Of a stretch of 64,000 nt of DNA, positions 34,035-46,480 are shown piece after piece. Positions within the stretch are counted from its first letter, which is position 1; every line of letters begins with the position of its first letter. The stretch lies in the NCBI GenBank assembly GCA_036346225.1, contig JARFIW010000941.1:1173501-1237500 (forward strand), in the 5' to 3' direction. A model generated the notes under the pieces. The model saw nothing but the letters and a program-made list of their open reading frames with translations, made no database searches and had not been told where the DNA came from. Position numbers and translations under genes: made by a program. This DNA comes from Platerodrilus igneus. Its lineage: Eukaryota > Arthropoda > Insecta > Coleoptera > Lycidae.

Positions 34035-36004
34035 CAGTAGAACCTCTCATATCCGACCTTCTCATAACCGACTCCTCCCGATATCCGACTAGATGAGCCT
34101 GTATCTACTACACTACGTATGTTTTGTTTTCGTGTCACAATCTGTCAGTTCAGCCGTGAGTGTTGATGTGGAATGTATTCTGACTATAATCTTGTACTGT
34201 TCTATGTTTGTTAACGTCAATACTGTTTGTGTTTTCCCCCGGATTGTGAGGTGCTTTAAATCAAGGTTATGTGTGTGACAATCGCAACTCGAAAACGTAA
34301 ACGAGTTTGTGTTTCTCTGCAACAAAAACTTGAGGTGTTACAACGATTGGAACATAGTGAGTCTGTTGTTAAGCTAGCTTCTGAGTTGGGTGCAGGGGTG
34401 ACTACGGTAACGGACCGGAAAGATCTGGAAGCGTACTCAACGACAACTGAGACAGATTATGCATTAAAAAGTAGAAAAATGTTAAAAAACAAAACTTGAA
34501 CTTGTCGATGAAGCGTTATGGGTTTGGTTTTGTCAGAAAAGGCGCAAAGAAACACCATTGCCAGGCCCCATCGTAAAGGAAAAAGCCATAAAATGGCATG
34601 AAAAGTTGGGAAGTGATCTAGAAAAGTTTAGCGCTAGCGAAGGGTGCCTACATAAGTGGAAGTTGCGTCATGGCATACGACATGTTATAATTGCAGGTGA
34701 AAAACTATCAGCTAATGATAATGCTGCTAAAGAATTTGTAGAAACACTTGAGAAGTTGGTCACAGAACAGAAACTTGTACCCGAACAAGTGTACAATGTA
34801 GACGAAACGGGCCTAAATGACAAAATGCTTCCAAAAACCACTCTTGCTGCTAAAAATGAACCTGTGTTACGAACAAAGCTTGCTAAAGACAGGCTTACAA
34901 TCGCAACTTCTAGCAATCCACGGTAAGCCACAAAATACCGCTGTTCGTCATAGGAAAATGTAAGAAACCAAGAGCATTTAAAAATCTAAACATAGCAGCA
35001 CTTTCAGTTTTCTATCGGAATCAATCATCTGCTTGGATGGATGGTGATTTATTTAAGAAGTGGTTTTTGACGAATTTATCCCCGCAGTAAAAACATTTAA
35101 AGTCTAAAACTTACCTGTTCGTGCTGTTTTGCTGTTAGATAGCGCTCCTAGTCAGCCCTCAGAATGTGAACTAAAGAAAGGAAACTCCAAGGCTTTATTT
35201 GTACCGCCCCATGTTACACATTTAACACAACCTATGGATCAGGGCATCATAGTGTGGTTGAAGAAAAGATACAGAAGAACATATGACGGCTCTCAGCTGG
35301 AAAAAACAGAAGAATGTAACCTTTTTGAGGCGATGAAAAGTTTCAACATAAAAGACGCTATCTACACCGTTGCTGAGCTTGGGACAAAATTAATCAAACT
35401 ACCCTTCAGAAGTCTTGGAAAAAGATTTGGCCACTATTGAAACAAGAAGAACCTAAGACAGAAGCAAAAGTTGAAACACACAACACAAAAGTATTACAAA
35501 ATCTACAAGTGTTTCAGCATGATCTCCAGATGATAGATGTAGAAAATTGGCTTATTGAAGCTGATGTTTTGGAAGTTACCAATGAGATCTCAACGACGAC
35601 GAAATCATCTCTGTTGTGCAGAACAAATCCATGGAAGAAGAAATTGACTTGGATGAAGACGAAACTACCAGTGACGACGTAGTGAGTCATTCTGCTGGTA
35701 AGGACGCCTTCGAGGTTGCGCTGAAATACCTCGAGCAACATCCAAATGCAACCCCAAAGGACGTATTGTGGGCAAAAAGTGGAGGACACTTCCGCAAAGT
35801 CAAGATTTAAAAATTGAAACACAAATCCATTATTGAGTTTTTAAATAAGGTATGCTTAGATTTACAAGTACAATAAAGTTGTATTACAGTACTGTGTAGC
35901 TGTTTTTCTACTTGGGAAGGAAGTTTTTGCTCTTTTCGATATCCGACCTTTTGGTCATTCCACCATGGCCCGTCCGTCATAGTCGCATATGAGAGGCTCT
36001 ACTG
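34035..36004 (+). mobile_element. Tigger/pogo-like DNA transposon, copy B
   Basis: Same element as 24994-26972, TA at 34033-34034 and 36005-36006. It is 9 bp shorter, through run-length differences. Confidence 0.92.
34269..35810 (+). pseudogene. Tigger/pogo transposase, copy B, frame-broken
   Basis: Same domain order as copy A. Differences from copy A include longer A runs near 34467-34492 and shorter T/A runs near 35065-35110. The catalytic motifs (YNVDETGL, LLLDSAPS, QPMDQG) are all readable but not in one frame. The C-terminal end reads differently from copy A because of run-length changes near 35755-35790. Confidence 0.86.
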
Positions 36005-36053
36005 TAATTAAATTGTTTTGAACTTTCTGACTAAGCAGAATTTAGATAATTTT

Positions 36054-38890
36054 AGCGAAAAAACAAGTAAGTTTTAGTATTAATCAGAATTCGAGAAATT
36101 TTGAAATTGAGATTAGAGTTATTAAGCAGATTAATTAGATTTAGTTTGATTGTTATTTGTTTTTAGTTTTGTATAATGTTGATTTGTATTTAATGTGAGT
36201 AATTGTATGATACATGACTATGATATAAACTATATGATAAGTATTGATTTGTATTTGGTCAATTTGAAATATGAGTTAATGTAATATTTCAACTAGGTAT
36301 AATTTACTAAAGTCTATGCGTAATTTAACATTTAGAACTATACGTGTATAAGTACGTATTAGGTTTGTTAGTATAGTTTGTAACTAGATATTACTAATTT
36401 TGTTAGTCTTCTTTAATAATTATAATAATAATCAGTTTGTACGTAAGTTTACTAATTTGATTAATTTAATTCTAACAGCATTAAACGTTAGTTGTAAATT
36501 TCAGTAATTATAGCATTTAGTATCAAAATCTGTAATCATACTACAGTTAAAAATTATACGTACTCGTATGATATGTAAGTATTATGTCATGAAGTATGAA
36601 TACACTTCGAAAATACGCATTAGAGTCTAGAATAATTAGAATTAGAATGTAGTCAAATATCTAACTAATATACTACTTAAAATCAAATATATACTATTAT
36701 AACCTAAATACTTGACATAGCAAATATTACGAAATATCCATAAAGATTCAATAACTGATACATAAACTAGATGTTTACAATAAGTGTATATTTAAATAAG
36801 TTTACATATACTTTTAGTAGATCTTAACAGTTATACCATGAATCCTATGTTACACGAAATCGATAGCAAAGTAGTAAAAGTACTATTATAGTGACACTAC
36901 TTAAATAAGAGATTCAAACTATCAGTTGTAGAATATGATTGGAAGCATATACTAACGTTTAATATGTCAATCATAAGATATGACAATAAGTTACCAGATA
37001 ACATCTGCGACAAAGTGCAAAATACATTACGAATGCTGAATATTACAGATCATAGTTGAACAATGCAAGATACAATGTGCCTAACGTTTGAATGAGTTCC
37101 TGAATGCTGAATATCGACTAACATTATGCGTAATCAATTTGACAATCGCTCACGTAATCCTTACAACATACGACAATTATTGACAGACATTATTCCAGAG
37201 TATCAACTATTGAATGATGGCATTAATGCCAATTTTCTAAATTGAGCTCAGTCGTACTGTACGACATTTACGCTAGAAATTGAAAAGGCTGGAACAACTA
37301 GTCTGGCATGCCGTTGCAATTCTCAAATTGTTCTGAATCAGGTAACAATCGATGCAATCAGCTCGATACCTTCAGATTTATGAACTAGGACATCTAAACG
37401 TACATTCAATCGATCATCGATCTACATCAGCCAATATAGCTGAACATAGTGTCATGATTCGACTGACAAGCTTAGCATTAACAACTCAAGCTATAGATAT
37501 CGAGTCCATACATATTGACGATAATGCGATCATATTGAATTGTGCATTATCGAATGCCATTGATCAATATCAATGATTCAATATATCAAGTTAACTTGCT
37601 CTTAAAGCAACGTCTGATCATACAAATCTATTACTTATCATGATGTCATATTGTCTGTACAATTCATTATACGATCGTAACATACACATATGCTAACAAT
37701 CTACGCAAACAAGTACTGCAATGAATCATCACTACATAAGACTTGTAGATGATGCAACTCGTTGATGTTGAATACTTGTAGCTCGTAATGTATACAAAAG
37801 TATCAATAATTTAATTTCATAACATTGCAATTGAAAATGACAAGATTGAACCATAGCGTATTACGATCACTACTATATCGAATTTACTAACAAATCTGAT
37901 TATTAGGAGTGACTAAGCATCATAGTCTTTTATACAAGAGTATTATGAAAATAACGACATTTTACGACTCAATTAAAATTTAAAAAGATACATGTTCACA
38001 TAATTGAAGATGACATCCTTACTAATTTGCAATTGACTGACACATTTATAACATGAAGATTAATGTCAAATAATTATTGAATAAATCGATTTGGAAAAAT
38101 CAACACATTGTAAGTTAATATAAGCTATTACAGAATATCACTTTTCAAGTAGATAAAGTTTATGATCAAAATATTTACTATCAAACTAATAAACTAGAAA
38201 AAAAATATTAAACTCAACCGAAAGTCTAAACAAGTCACTATACTAAAAAATACAATTAGCTAAAAATAATAAATACTTCATCAATGACATTACACTAAAT
38301 TTAAAAATAGAAAAATTTGCAAATTCTTGAACCATAATCATTCGCACAATTAAATCGAATTACTAAATCACAGAATAACACACTTGAATAAACAAATCTT
38401 AACATGAATTCTACGAAATTCATTAAGTTTAATTTCACCATTCGAAACCATCTATGCAATATCTGTTTAATTAACTAGAATTTAATTGCCCTACAGAAAA
38501 CATTTCAACAATGCCTAAACAAATTTTACATTTCAAAATTATCAATATTCTTCAATCTTAGTTGACTTAAAATCCTTCTGTTTCAGATGGTACTCATTAT
38601 AACTTGTTAATCTTTAAAATTCAAATTAAATTACAACTTTGAAATAATCACAAAATTAAACATGTTGGAAATTGTAAAAATACTATGTTTGACATCATCC
38701 AAAATTTAATTCATTATCTGATACACTTAAAATAATAATTTAAAAAAGTATTTGACATTATATTGTAAAATAATTAAGCCATTGAAATAAAAGTAAATAT
38801 TTAAATCAAATTTGCTGTAATAAACAGTAGGAAATAAATAATTTAAATTAGAAATTGATTTACACTTTATATAATTAATAATATATTCTT
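36054..38890. other. Segment Y, AT-rich unique DNA replacing X in the second unit
   Basis: No recognisable gene. The plus strand is poor in C at the left (36060-36550) and poor in G at the right (37900-38880), so GC skew appears to change sign across the segment. A frame at 37352-37576 is open (starting MQSARYLQIYELGHLNVHSI) but shows no known domain. Confidence 0.6.
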
Positions 38891-39258
38891 ATTGTTGTTT
38901 ACCTAGGCTACTCGCCCTAATAATAGTTCAATTAGTAATTGTTTTTAGACTTAGAATATTAAATCAAGATTGTCAAAATTCCATATTTAATATATGTTTG
39001 AAGAATAAATAAATTTGTTACGAAGACTTGGAAATAGTTTTTTAAAAACACCGCTCCCAAGGCCCGAAATATAACTCGTATACGCCTTAAATTTTTTCAT
39101 TTTTTTAATCATTTAACCGTAAACATTTTTTCAATGTGAATTTGTTCAGTTGCGAATTTTTAAATTATTTGTCATTTTTCTAAATTTGCTTTAAAAATCG
39201 AAATCTTTTTTTATGATTTTTTTTAAATTATCTTGAGAGTTTTTAAGATAGAAACAGA
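38891..39258. repeat. Duplicated 368-bp segment W, copy B
   Basis: Copy of 29087-29454. It starts inside the solo LTR, so the upstream LTR half is missing here. It continues into DNA (CTGATGGTAACTTG) not present after copy A, probably the ancestral continuation. Confidence 0.93.
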
Positions 39259-40797
39259 CTGATGGTAACTTGAAAATGAAGAAATTTTTTCAGCATTGAA
39301 ATGAAATTTACGGTAATGTAGACTTTTATTGAAAATTGAATTGTGTTATGATTTACGAGTTAGGATGTGAACTAAAATAATAATTTGACAGTTATCAGAT
39401 TGAGAAAAATTTCGAAAAACACAATTATGACGTATGACAACATGGAGTTAGTTATTGAGTCGAAATAAAGTTCGGGGGAAAATATTTTGCTCTCAACGGA
39501 GAAGGATTTCTTCAGGGCTGGATGAATATTTTTAGATTTATTTACAATTGTTGACAAAATTTTAATAAGAATATGCGAACTGGTGATGATATAGGTCAAT
39601 CCTAAGGGATTTGGCACAAAAAAAAATTTAAAACCGAACGAGACTTGTAATAAAAATGAAGTTAAGAAATTTAGAATAAAAACATTTTAGGTTGAAATAT
39701 GGCTTAGTACAATAGCTTACTTAATTAAAATTTTTCTAATTTTTATTTTGGGGATTTTTTTCTTTTTGATTGAGTGTAGTTTGATAACCTTAGGTAGCTT
39801 TTTTATTTTTAAAATAGGTAGTTAGATTTTTGGACTTAAACATACGCATTGGATATCACGGGTAGTTAATTTGGGAGCTATATTGGGGTGGACTTTTAAA
39901 ATTTTGTTTTAAAAGCTTTTGTAATTACAAGAGGGATTGAGGAAGTGGTTGTTGGAATCGATTTTTGAATGAACTTTCTGGTCAAATTGTACAATCAAAA
40001 ATTATGCCCAGAGAGTTGGGTTTATACTTAACGAGGGATGAAGCTGGCTTCATTTCTCAGGTAGTGTTATCCTGGCATTTCAGCACCATGAACGAAAAAC
40101 TTAACCCCTGTGGGTGTTTTTTTCATTATGGAGGAAAGAAGGACGCGTTATGACCATTCGCCTTCAGGGGCACTCAAAGTGTTGTCTTTTATTAGGGTTT
40201 AAAGGTTTTAAATGTGTCGCTTTAGCTTTTACTTCTATTGTTCAATTTTTTAAATTCTTTTTTGACTTGATGAATTGACAAAAGACTTTTAACGTAGCAC
40301 TTGAACTTAAACTGACTTGAGGGTTGTAAGAACAGTAGACTTTTAGAAAAAAATTCGTTTGTGAGAGGGGCGCGTGTGCGCATTATACTCGATACAAATT
40401 AAATGGAGTAAAGAAAAGTAATCTAAAACTGACAAAATTCTTGTCAATATACCCTGTATATTTTGATTTCATATATAGTAGCGTACAGTAAGCATGACAT
40501 TGCAATAAAATTGGTAGTTCTATTCAAATCATAATCTTAAAAAACACAAAAATAGTCGTCATCTCTGTTAAATACATATTGGAACTCAACTTAGGGTCTT
40601 AAATTATTATAAACAACAAAAATGTAAACTAAACATTTATTACTGTAAACTCTGGTAGTGGAAGCATATCATTTTTAAAGATAGCTTGAGATTTACGAAA
40701 TTAGAGTAAATTTATTGATATGCATCCAAATATAGTGAGCAGTTTTATAAATTTCAGTTAATTAAATTTAATACAATGTTGCATATATTTAATATAC
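39259..40797. other. AT-rich DNA, no gene recognised
   Basis: A few short frames (for example 39965-40153) have no recognisable motif. No terminal repeats seen. Confidence 0.5.
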
Positions 40798-41333
40798 TGT
40801 TACGAACTAATATTAGGCAACCCGTCAAACAAATAATTTGCAAAACCAAAGTGCATTCTCCAGGAATCAAGAATGTTCCAGCATATACCAGAGTATGAAT
40901 CATGTATTTAATTCAGGGTATATATAAGACGGCTGATGAAGTACAAAGCTAGTCTTTATCAAAATGTCGTATATAAATCATCTTGTGTATAGTTAGTTGG
41001 TCTTTACGTTTTGAAAGTCCTATAGTAAATATAAATTTGTGTTATGTGAACGTGTATATTGTACCGCCAGCTTGTACATAAATAGACAAAGGTGTAATAA
41101 ATAAATTATAGTAGTGTTAGTGTTGTTAAGTAGACTTATGGTTAAGAATTTAGTTTAAGAAGATATTAGTACTTGTAAATAGCATTAGTGTGAAAGTGCT
41201 TCATTGTTAATTGGACTGGAAACATCTATAAATAAGGCATACACTGTTAATTAGACTTGTGAATAGTGAGTAATAAAGACTTTTGTTATTACTTATCTAA
41301 ATTAGTAAAACGCGTTATTAGTAACTCTCTGCA
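40798..41333 (+). mobile_element. 5' LTR of a Ty3/gypsy element
   Basis: Starts TGTTACGAACTAATATTAGG and ends ...CTCTGCA. It is followed by TGGTGTCAGA, a plausible tRNA primer-binding site (41335 on). A GGTATATATAAG TATA box near 40918 and AATAAATAAAT near 41097 fit LTR architecture. A gag frame begins 80 bp downstream. No 3' LTR was found before the repeat array at 46.5 kb. Confidence 0.72.
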
Positions 41334-41413
41334 CTGGTGTCAGACTATGTTGGGTGTATAGTGATTAATTTTTTTAAAAAACACTAGTCTAAAGACATTG
41401 GAGTAGTTTGTAT

Positions 41414-43386
41414 ATGCCAGTTACAAGAAGCCAAAGTAAAATGGACGCAGAAACTTTAATGAATTTCCTTAAGGATTTAAAATCCGGTATGGAAGAAAAG
41501 TTTAGTGAAAATGCTGCGAAAAAGGAAAAAAGTTTAGTGAAAATGCTGTGAAAATGGAAGAAAAGTTTAGTAAAAATGCTGTGAAAATGGAAGAGTTAAA
41601 TGAAAAGACAGTCACGTTAGAACAAAGATTAATGGAAAGCTCCATTGCATTGAAATGAAATATTACTGAACAGGTAAAAATAATTGGGCAAAAGTTGGAC
41701 AGTAAATTGGTAAAAATGGAAGAATGGGATGAGGCTGCACAAATAAATGATTGCACTAACAACGCGGCAATTTAAATTAGCAAACCAAGTTGTAAATCAG
41801 AACATCCCAGAAATAAAAAGCATGGAAGGAAGCGAATCAATACCGTCAAAATTTAAAGTGAAACCACCCACATTCGATAGTAAAACACCTTAGATGACAT
41901 ATTTGAAACAATTTGAAGCTGCTGCAATAATCAACGGTTGGTGTAACAAAGAGAAGGCTATCTCCTTAATAGTGGCTTTACGGGGGGAAGCTTTTAACAT
42001 CTTGCAAACGATTCCCGACCACCAGCAGAATGATTACGGCCTCTTAACATCGAAGTTGAAGATGAGATATGGAGACGCTTATCTTCAATAGGTTTTCCAT
42101 GCACAAGTTAAGAACCGCTCGCAAAAGACAAATGAAAGCCTGCAAGAATTCGAAGCGGACATTGCCAGATTAGTAAGATTGGCATACCCAACGGCGCCAG
42201 ATAGCTTCCTCAAACAACGGGCTATTTAAACATTTGTGGATGGCGTTAAAGACGGCAAAATAGAGTAAGCGCTAAGATTAGCACGGCCAAAAATGTTAGA
42301 TAATGCACTGGCTTATGCGCTTGAATTTGAAGCAGCTTAGCAGACATCACACAGGATGAGTCACAAAGTTCGGTCTGCCTTAGAAGAACCTGATCAATTG
42401 CAGAACAGCATAGAAAAAATAATCAACCGTGTGTTTGAAAAGCAAAAGGCGGAAAGGCTGGAACGATGATGACCGCGAAGATGGGGTCTGCGATGCTGGA
42501 GCTGCGGTGAAGTTGGTAATATACAGAGACGCTGGACTTAACCAAAAAAACAACCAGTTGAGCAGCAAGTCGGTGTACGGGAGCGATCGTCGGCAGCACA
42601 ACGTAGTGCCCCGGAGATTATCATCCGTGCTGCATCGTCGATGGGAAGTTTGGACAGAATTTATATCAATGGTGGAATTAATGGTAGGGTTGTCCGATTA
42701 CTCGTGGATACAGGAGCGACAAGGGCTACTGTGAGACCAGATTTGGTTGGTCGTGGAAAAGTACTACCTGCATCGGTATGTCTTCGAATGTCAAGTGGTG
42801 AGGAAATTTCTACTCACAGAGAGATTGCCGTTATATTATATATGGCAATTGGAGCTAGACTAATTAATTATTGGGTGTTGGTAGCTGAAATTACAGAAGC
42901 AGTGATCTTGGAAATGGATCCCATGAGAGAATATGGGTTTCATGTGAACGTGAAAGAAAATGTGTTTCGGATAGATGATGATGAGATTCCATTTCAAGGA
43001 ACGAGTAACCAGACGATGCAAGTCCGAATGATTTGTGATACAAAAATACTCGAGACGATGGAAATGATCGCGATAGGACGCCCAAATGGTACGTTCCGTG
43101 AACGACAAGTATGCATAATGGAAGCAACTGAATCGGAAATGGGTCAGGAGGGATTACTGATTGGAAGAACACTGGTAAAGTTTTGAAATATGATACCAGT
43201 AAAAGTGCTAAACATTAATCCGCATACGTTGACCTTGAAGAAAGACATGATTATGGGAAGTTACATTCCAGTATGCCATATTAGACGTTGTGTGGACGAC
43301 ACAAAAGATAAACCAGCCAACAGTTGCTCACCGAAATGGCTGGATATGTTGATACCTTCGTGTCAGGGATTAAACGGCGACCAACT
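41414..43386 (+). pseudogene. Ty3/gypsy Gag and protease, broken
   Basis: Gag starts MPVTRSQSKMDAETLMNFLK. A lysine-rich repetitive stretch follows (three repeats of a KMEEKFSKNAV-like unit). The capsid-like part has FEAAAIINGWCNKEKAISLI and SLQEFEADIARLVRLAYP, with at least seven in-frame stops or breaks. The protease frame (42641-43186) has the active-site motif LLVDTGATRATVRPDLV and a flap-like SSGEEIST segment. The frame continues from 43190 and stops making gypsy sense at 43387, where a LINE copy was inserted. The family resembles insect Ty3/gypsy elements with the TGGTGTCAGA primer site. Confidence 0.8.
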
Positions 43387-43399
43387 GGGTAAGGTAAAA

Positions 43400-45118
43400 C
43401 ACGATGGTAACGTAGGAAATGATAGGGCTAATGAATTAGCTAAAGAGGCCGCAACGGGCGACTTCCGGATATCGCACTCGTCGATACCGAGGTTTCTGAT
43501 TAAAAGAAAGCTGCGAGAAAGATTAATACGACAATGGGAAGAGAAGTGGAACAACGCTGCCACGGGCAGGTTGACACATAAATTCATACCGAGTATAGTA
43601 GCTAGAGATATGATCGAGGTGAAGCTCAACCATAAAATGGTGCAGCAAATAACAGGGCATAAAGCCTTGAAGGCGTATTTGCAAAGATTCGGTTTAAACG
43701 ACAACGACCGCTGCGAATGCGGTGAGAGCGCAGAAAGCGCAGAGCACGTGCTCTTCGACTGCCCTTACATGTACTTTTTCTCCAATGCTTCACCCGAAGG
43801 TACTATATTGGCCAGGAAGCGAGTTTTTTTTTACCTGGAAAATTTGGAATTTTGCCGAACCCTTGCTGTTCCAAGCAAGGTAGGGATTTTTAACGTGCGT
43901 TACAACACTCACACACGGGACCTCCATTTTACCTCTCATCTGAACAAGGTGTATTTTTGTGAAAAATGCTTGCCTAACATTTTTCAAGCGGACCGTGTCG
44001 GGATTCAAACCCGGGACCTTGAGCGTAGTAGTCACAAACATCTTTGACAGCTCGCTCGAGGTGGCAAATCGAGGGCTGGCTGATGGGAAGTTAGCTATAG
44101 TAGGGCTAGCATGCCCAAAAAACCTAGAAGAAGTCGGGGAGGTGGCAAACCAGAAGGCGTTCTGGAGAGCCTTTAAACAATTTGCGGGAAGGGTCGCGAG
44201 ATTAGACGGTTATAACTGCGCGTAAATCGAGAACGTTTAGTGCATACTCAACAGGACTTTAACAGTGCATATTTAACTCCTCTTAGAAGTAAGGTATCAA
44301 TAGACGTAAGAAAACGACCAGATCTTCGGTTGCTGGAGAAATTTATATACGAGGTAGGAATAAAATTGTGGCGACTGTACTCGCATAAGCATTGATTTGT
44401 ATTAATAAGAAGATTTTGAAATACTTTAACGAGCACGTTTTTGTGTGTAATGGCGCTAGCTATCATAATGCTTATGGGAGTGCACCTGATAATTTGGATG
44501 ATGCTTTTGCTAATTTATGCACTGTTACTTTTGCTTATTTAGATATTTATTTATGTATTTATTTTATGTTTAGTTATATATTTATATTTATTTTAATATT
44601 TATATTTTTGTCTGCATTGTATTGTTTTATAGCTTGATATAATCCGTTTGACGCTCTGCCACCTATTTTTAGACCAGGGAGCACGAATTTGTAAATTTAT
44701 AGAGTAGGCAAAATAGCTGGATTCACTATTAAAATATTTGGCGAATGCTTAGAAAATTTGAATCATTTTTAAAATTAGCTAGCTAGATTTGGATAGTATT
44801 AAGACGACCCTTCAGGTCGCACCGGTAAGCAGAGCTGGCGACTGCTATCTGGTATTACGGAGCCCTCACATTTACCTTTGCTCGTGTCTTGTTGATCGGA
44901 CGACACACTCCAAAATCAACGCTAGGGATACCATTACTCAAATCCTATTTATAGTTTTTGTTTTAGTTTGTTAGATTTTTATTTAGAATTGATTAATTTT
45001 GAAGCTAAATTACATCTGAAGCACGTTTACATTTTCGCGTTTAAACCCAATGTAGTACTTTCGGGTGGAGCATTGGGGACGTGGCCGCAAGCATAGCGGC
45101 CCTTATTCAAATTATAAT
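43400..45118 (+). mobile_element. 5'-truncated LINE copy inserted in the gypsy element
   Basis: Flanked by a 13-bp target duplication with one mismatch: GGGTAAGGTAAAA at 43387-43399 and GGGCAAGGTAAAA at 45119-45131. The coding remnant starts in an RNase H-like segment (GNVGNDRANELAKEAATGD). It continues to a C-terminal zinc-finger-like CECGESAESAEHVLFDC, typical of R1/I-type LINE ORF2 ends. The last coding stretch ends GRVARLDGYNCA at 44225. The 3' UTR (44690-45118) carries several hairpins. A SINE sits inside at 43782-44045. Confidence 0.82.
43782..44045 (-). mobile_element. tRNA-derived SINE, 5'-truncated copy inside the LINE
   Basis: Minus-strand copy of the SINE described at 50513. It retains the box B region (GGGATTCAAACCC on the plus strand), body and 3' hairpin (43782-43811) but loses most of the box A part. 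It interrupts the LINE ORF just after the zinc-finger-like CPYM residues. Target duplication is unclear. Confidence 0.78.
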
Positions 45119-45131
45119 GGGCAAGGTAAAA

Positions 45132-46480
45132 GAACTGGTCGGACGATATCGAGGTGTGTTAGCACTGGATGATATTGAGAAAGGAAGAACGAATGTTGTG
45201 CAACACCAAATCAATACTGGAGATCCGCAACCGTCACAACAACATCCCAGGCGCCTATCTTTGGCAAAACGTAAGGAAGCCGAACAAATTATTACAGATA
45301 TGGAAAAACAGGGAGTAATTGAGCTCTCCGATAGTCCATGGGCATCCCCGGTAGTGCTTGTCAAGAAAAAGGATGGGTCAACAAGGTGTTATGTAGACTA
45401 CCGGCGGTTTAACAATGTTACAAAGAAATACAGATATTCTTTGCCCAGAATTGATGACACCTTGAATACTCTATCCGGATCTAAATAGTTTTCGACTTTG
45501 GACTTAAAAAGCGGATACTGGCAGATAGACTTGGAGCTAAACGATAAAGAGAAAACTGCGTTTACAATTGGAACTGGATTATGGCAGTTCAAGGTCATAC
45601 GGCAGTTCAAGGTCATACCCTGTAGATTATGCAATGCCCCTACTACTTTTGAACGTTTGATAGAGTCGATATTGCGTGGACTGTCTTGGAAAACATGTCT
45701 GGTGTACCTAGACGACGTGATAGTGTTAAGCGGGACTTTTGAAGAACATCTTAAGAACCTAGAGGTGATATTCCAAAGATTACGCGGGGCAAACCTTACC
45801 TTGAGCACTTAGAAATGTCACCTATTGAAAAGAGGTAAAATACCTAGGACATACCGTTTTGGAGACCGGAATAAGAGCCGCCCCTGACAAGATAAAAACG
45901 GTATAGTAGTGGCCTACACCAGCAGATATACACCAACTACGCAGTTTTTAGGATTGTGTACATATTACTGACGTTTTATAATAGGGTTTGCGAACATTGC
46001 CAAACCGTTAACGAAAATAACCGAAGATGGACAAGAATATAATTGGAATGACGACTGTCACAGCGCATTTGAACAACGGCTACTAGTTACAGCACCAATT
46101 CTGAGTTATCCACGGATGGAGGGGAAATTTATGTTGGATACCGATGCCAGTAACACGGCTATAGGAAGCGTTCTTTCTCAAGTGCAGGACGGACAAGAAA
46201 AAGTTATTGGGTATTTCAGCAAGGTCTTGTCGTGGCCAGAAAGGAACTACTGTGTGACAAGAAGGGAGCTGTCGGCCATCGTCAAATTCGTAGAGCACTT
46301 TTATAAGTACTTATTCCGCCGTAAATTCCTGTTAAGAACAGACCATGCCGCACTAAAATGGTTACTGTAATTTCGAAATCTTGAAGGGTAAGTTGCAAGG
46401 TGGATAGAGCGGCTGCGGGAATATGACTTTGACACAGAACATCGTGTAGGAACTAGCCATCGGAACGCCGAATTGGAACG
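45132..46480 (+). pseudogene. Ty3/gypsy reverse transcriptase and RNase H, broken
   Basis: Continuation of the gypsy pol after the LINE. RT motifs: EKQGVIELSDSPWASPVVLV, then LDLKSGYWQIDLEL and the catalytic CLVYLDDVIV at about 45700. RNase H: MLDTDASNTAIGSVLSQVQD and TRRELSAIVKFVEHFY, then RTDHAALKWLL. A short direct duplication, CGGCAGTTCAAGGTCATAC, occurs twice at 45580-45617. Stops at 45486, 45810 and 46368 break the frame. The element ends abruptly near 46480, where sequence of the repeat array begins; no integrase follows. Confidence 0.85.

Larger units (their letters stand above)
29451..36053. repeat. Duplicated 6.6-kb segment P, copy B
   Basis: Second copy of 20416-27020, same orientation and same contents. 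Its length differs by only 2 bp net because homopolymer gains and losses balance. Confidence 0.95.

Noticed and set aside
28709..39258. LTR pair bounding a 10-kb retrotransposon that would contain segment P copy B
   Set aside because: The left LTR is a solo LTR with its own CGTA duplication, and the right copy is only its 3' part plus the same host flank, so this is a segmental copy and not an element with two LTRs.
42380..43172. Several minus-strand frames across the gypsy protease region
   Set aside because: They are antisense shadows of the gypsy protease frame with the DTGA motif on the plus strand.
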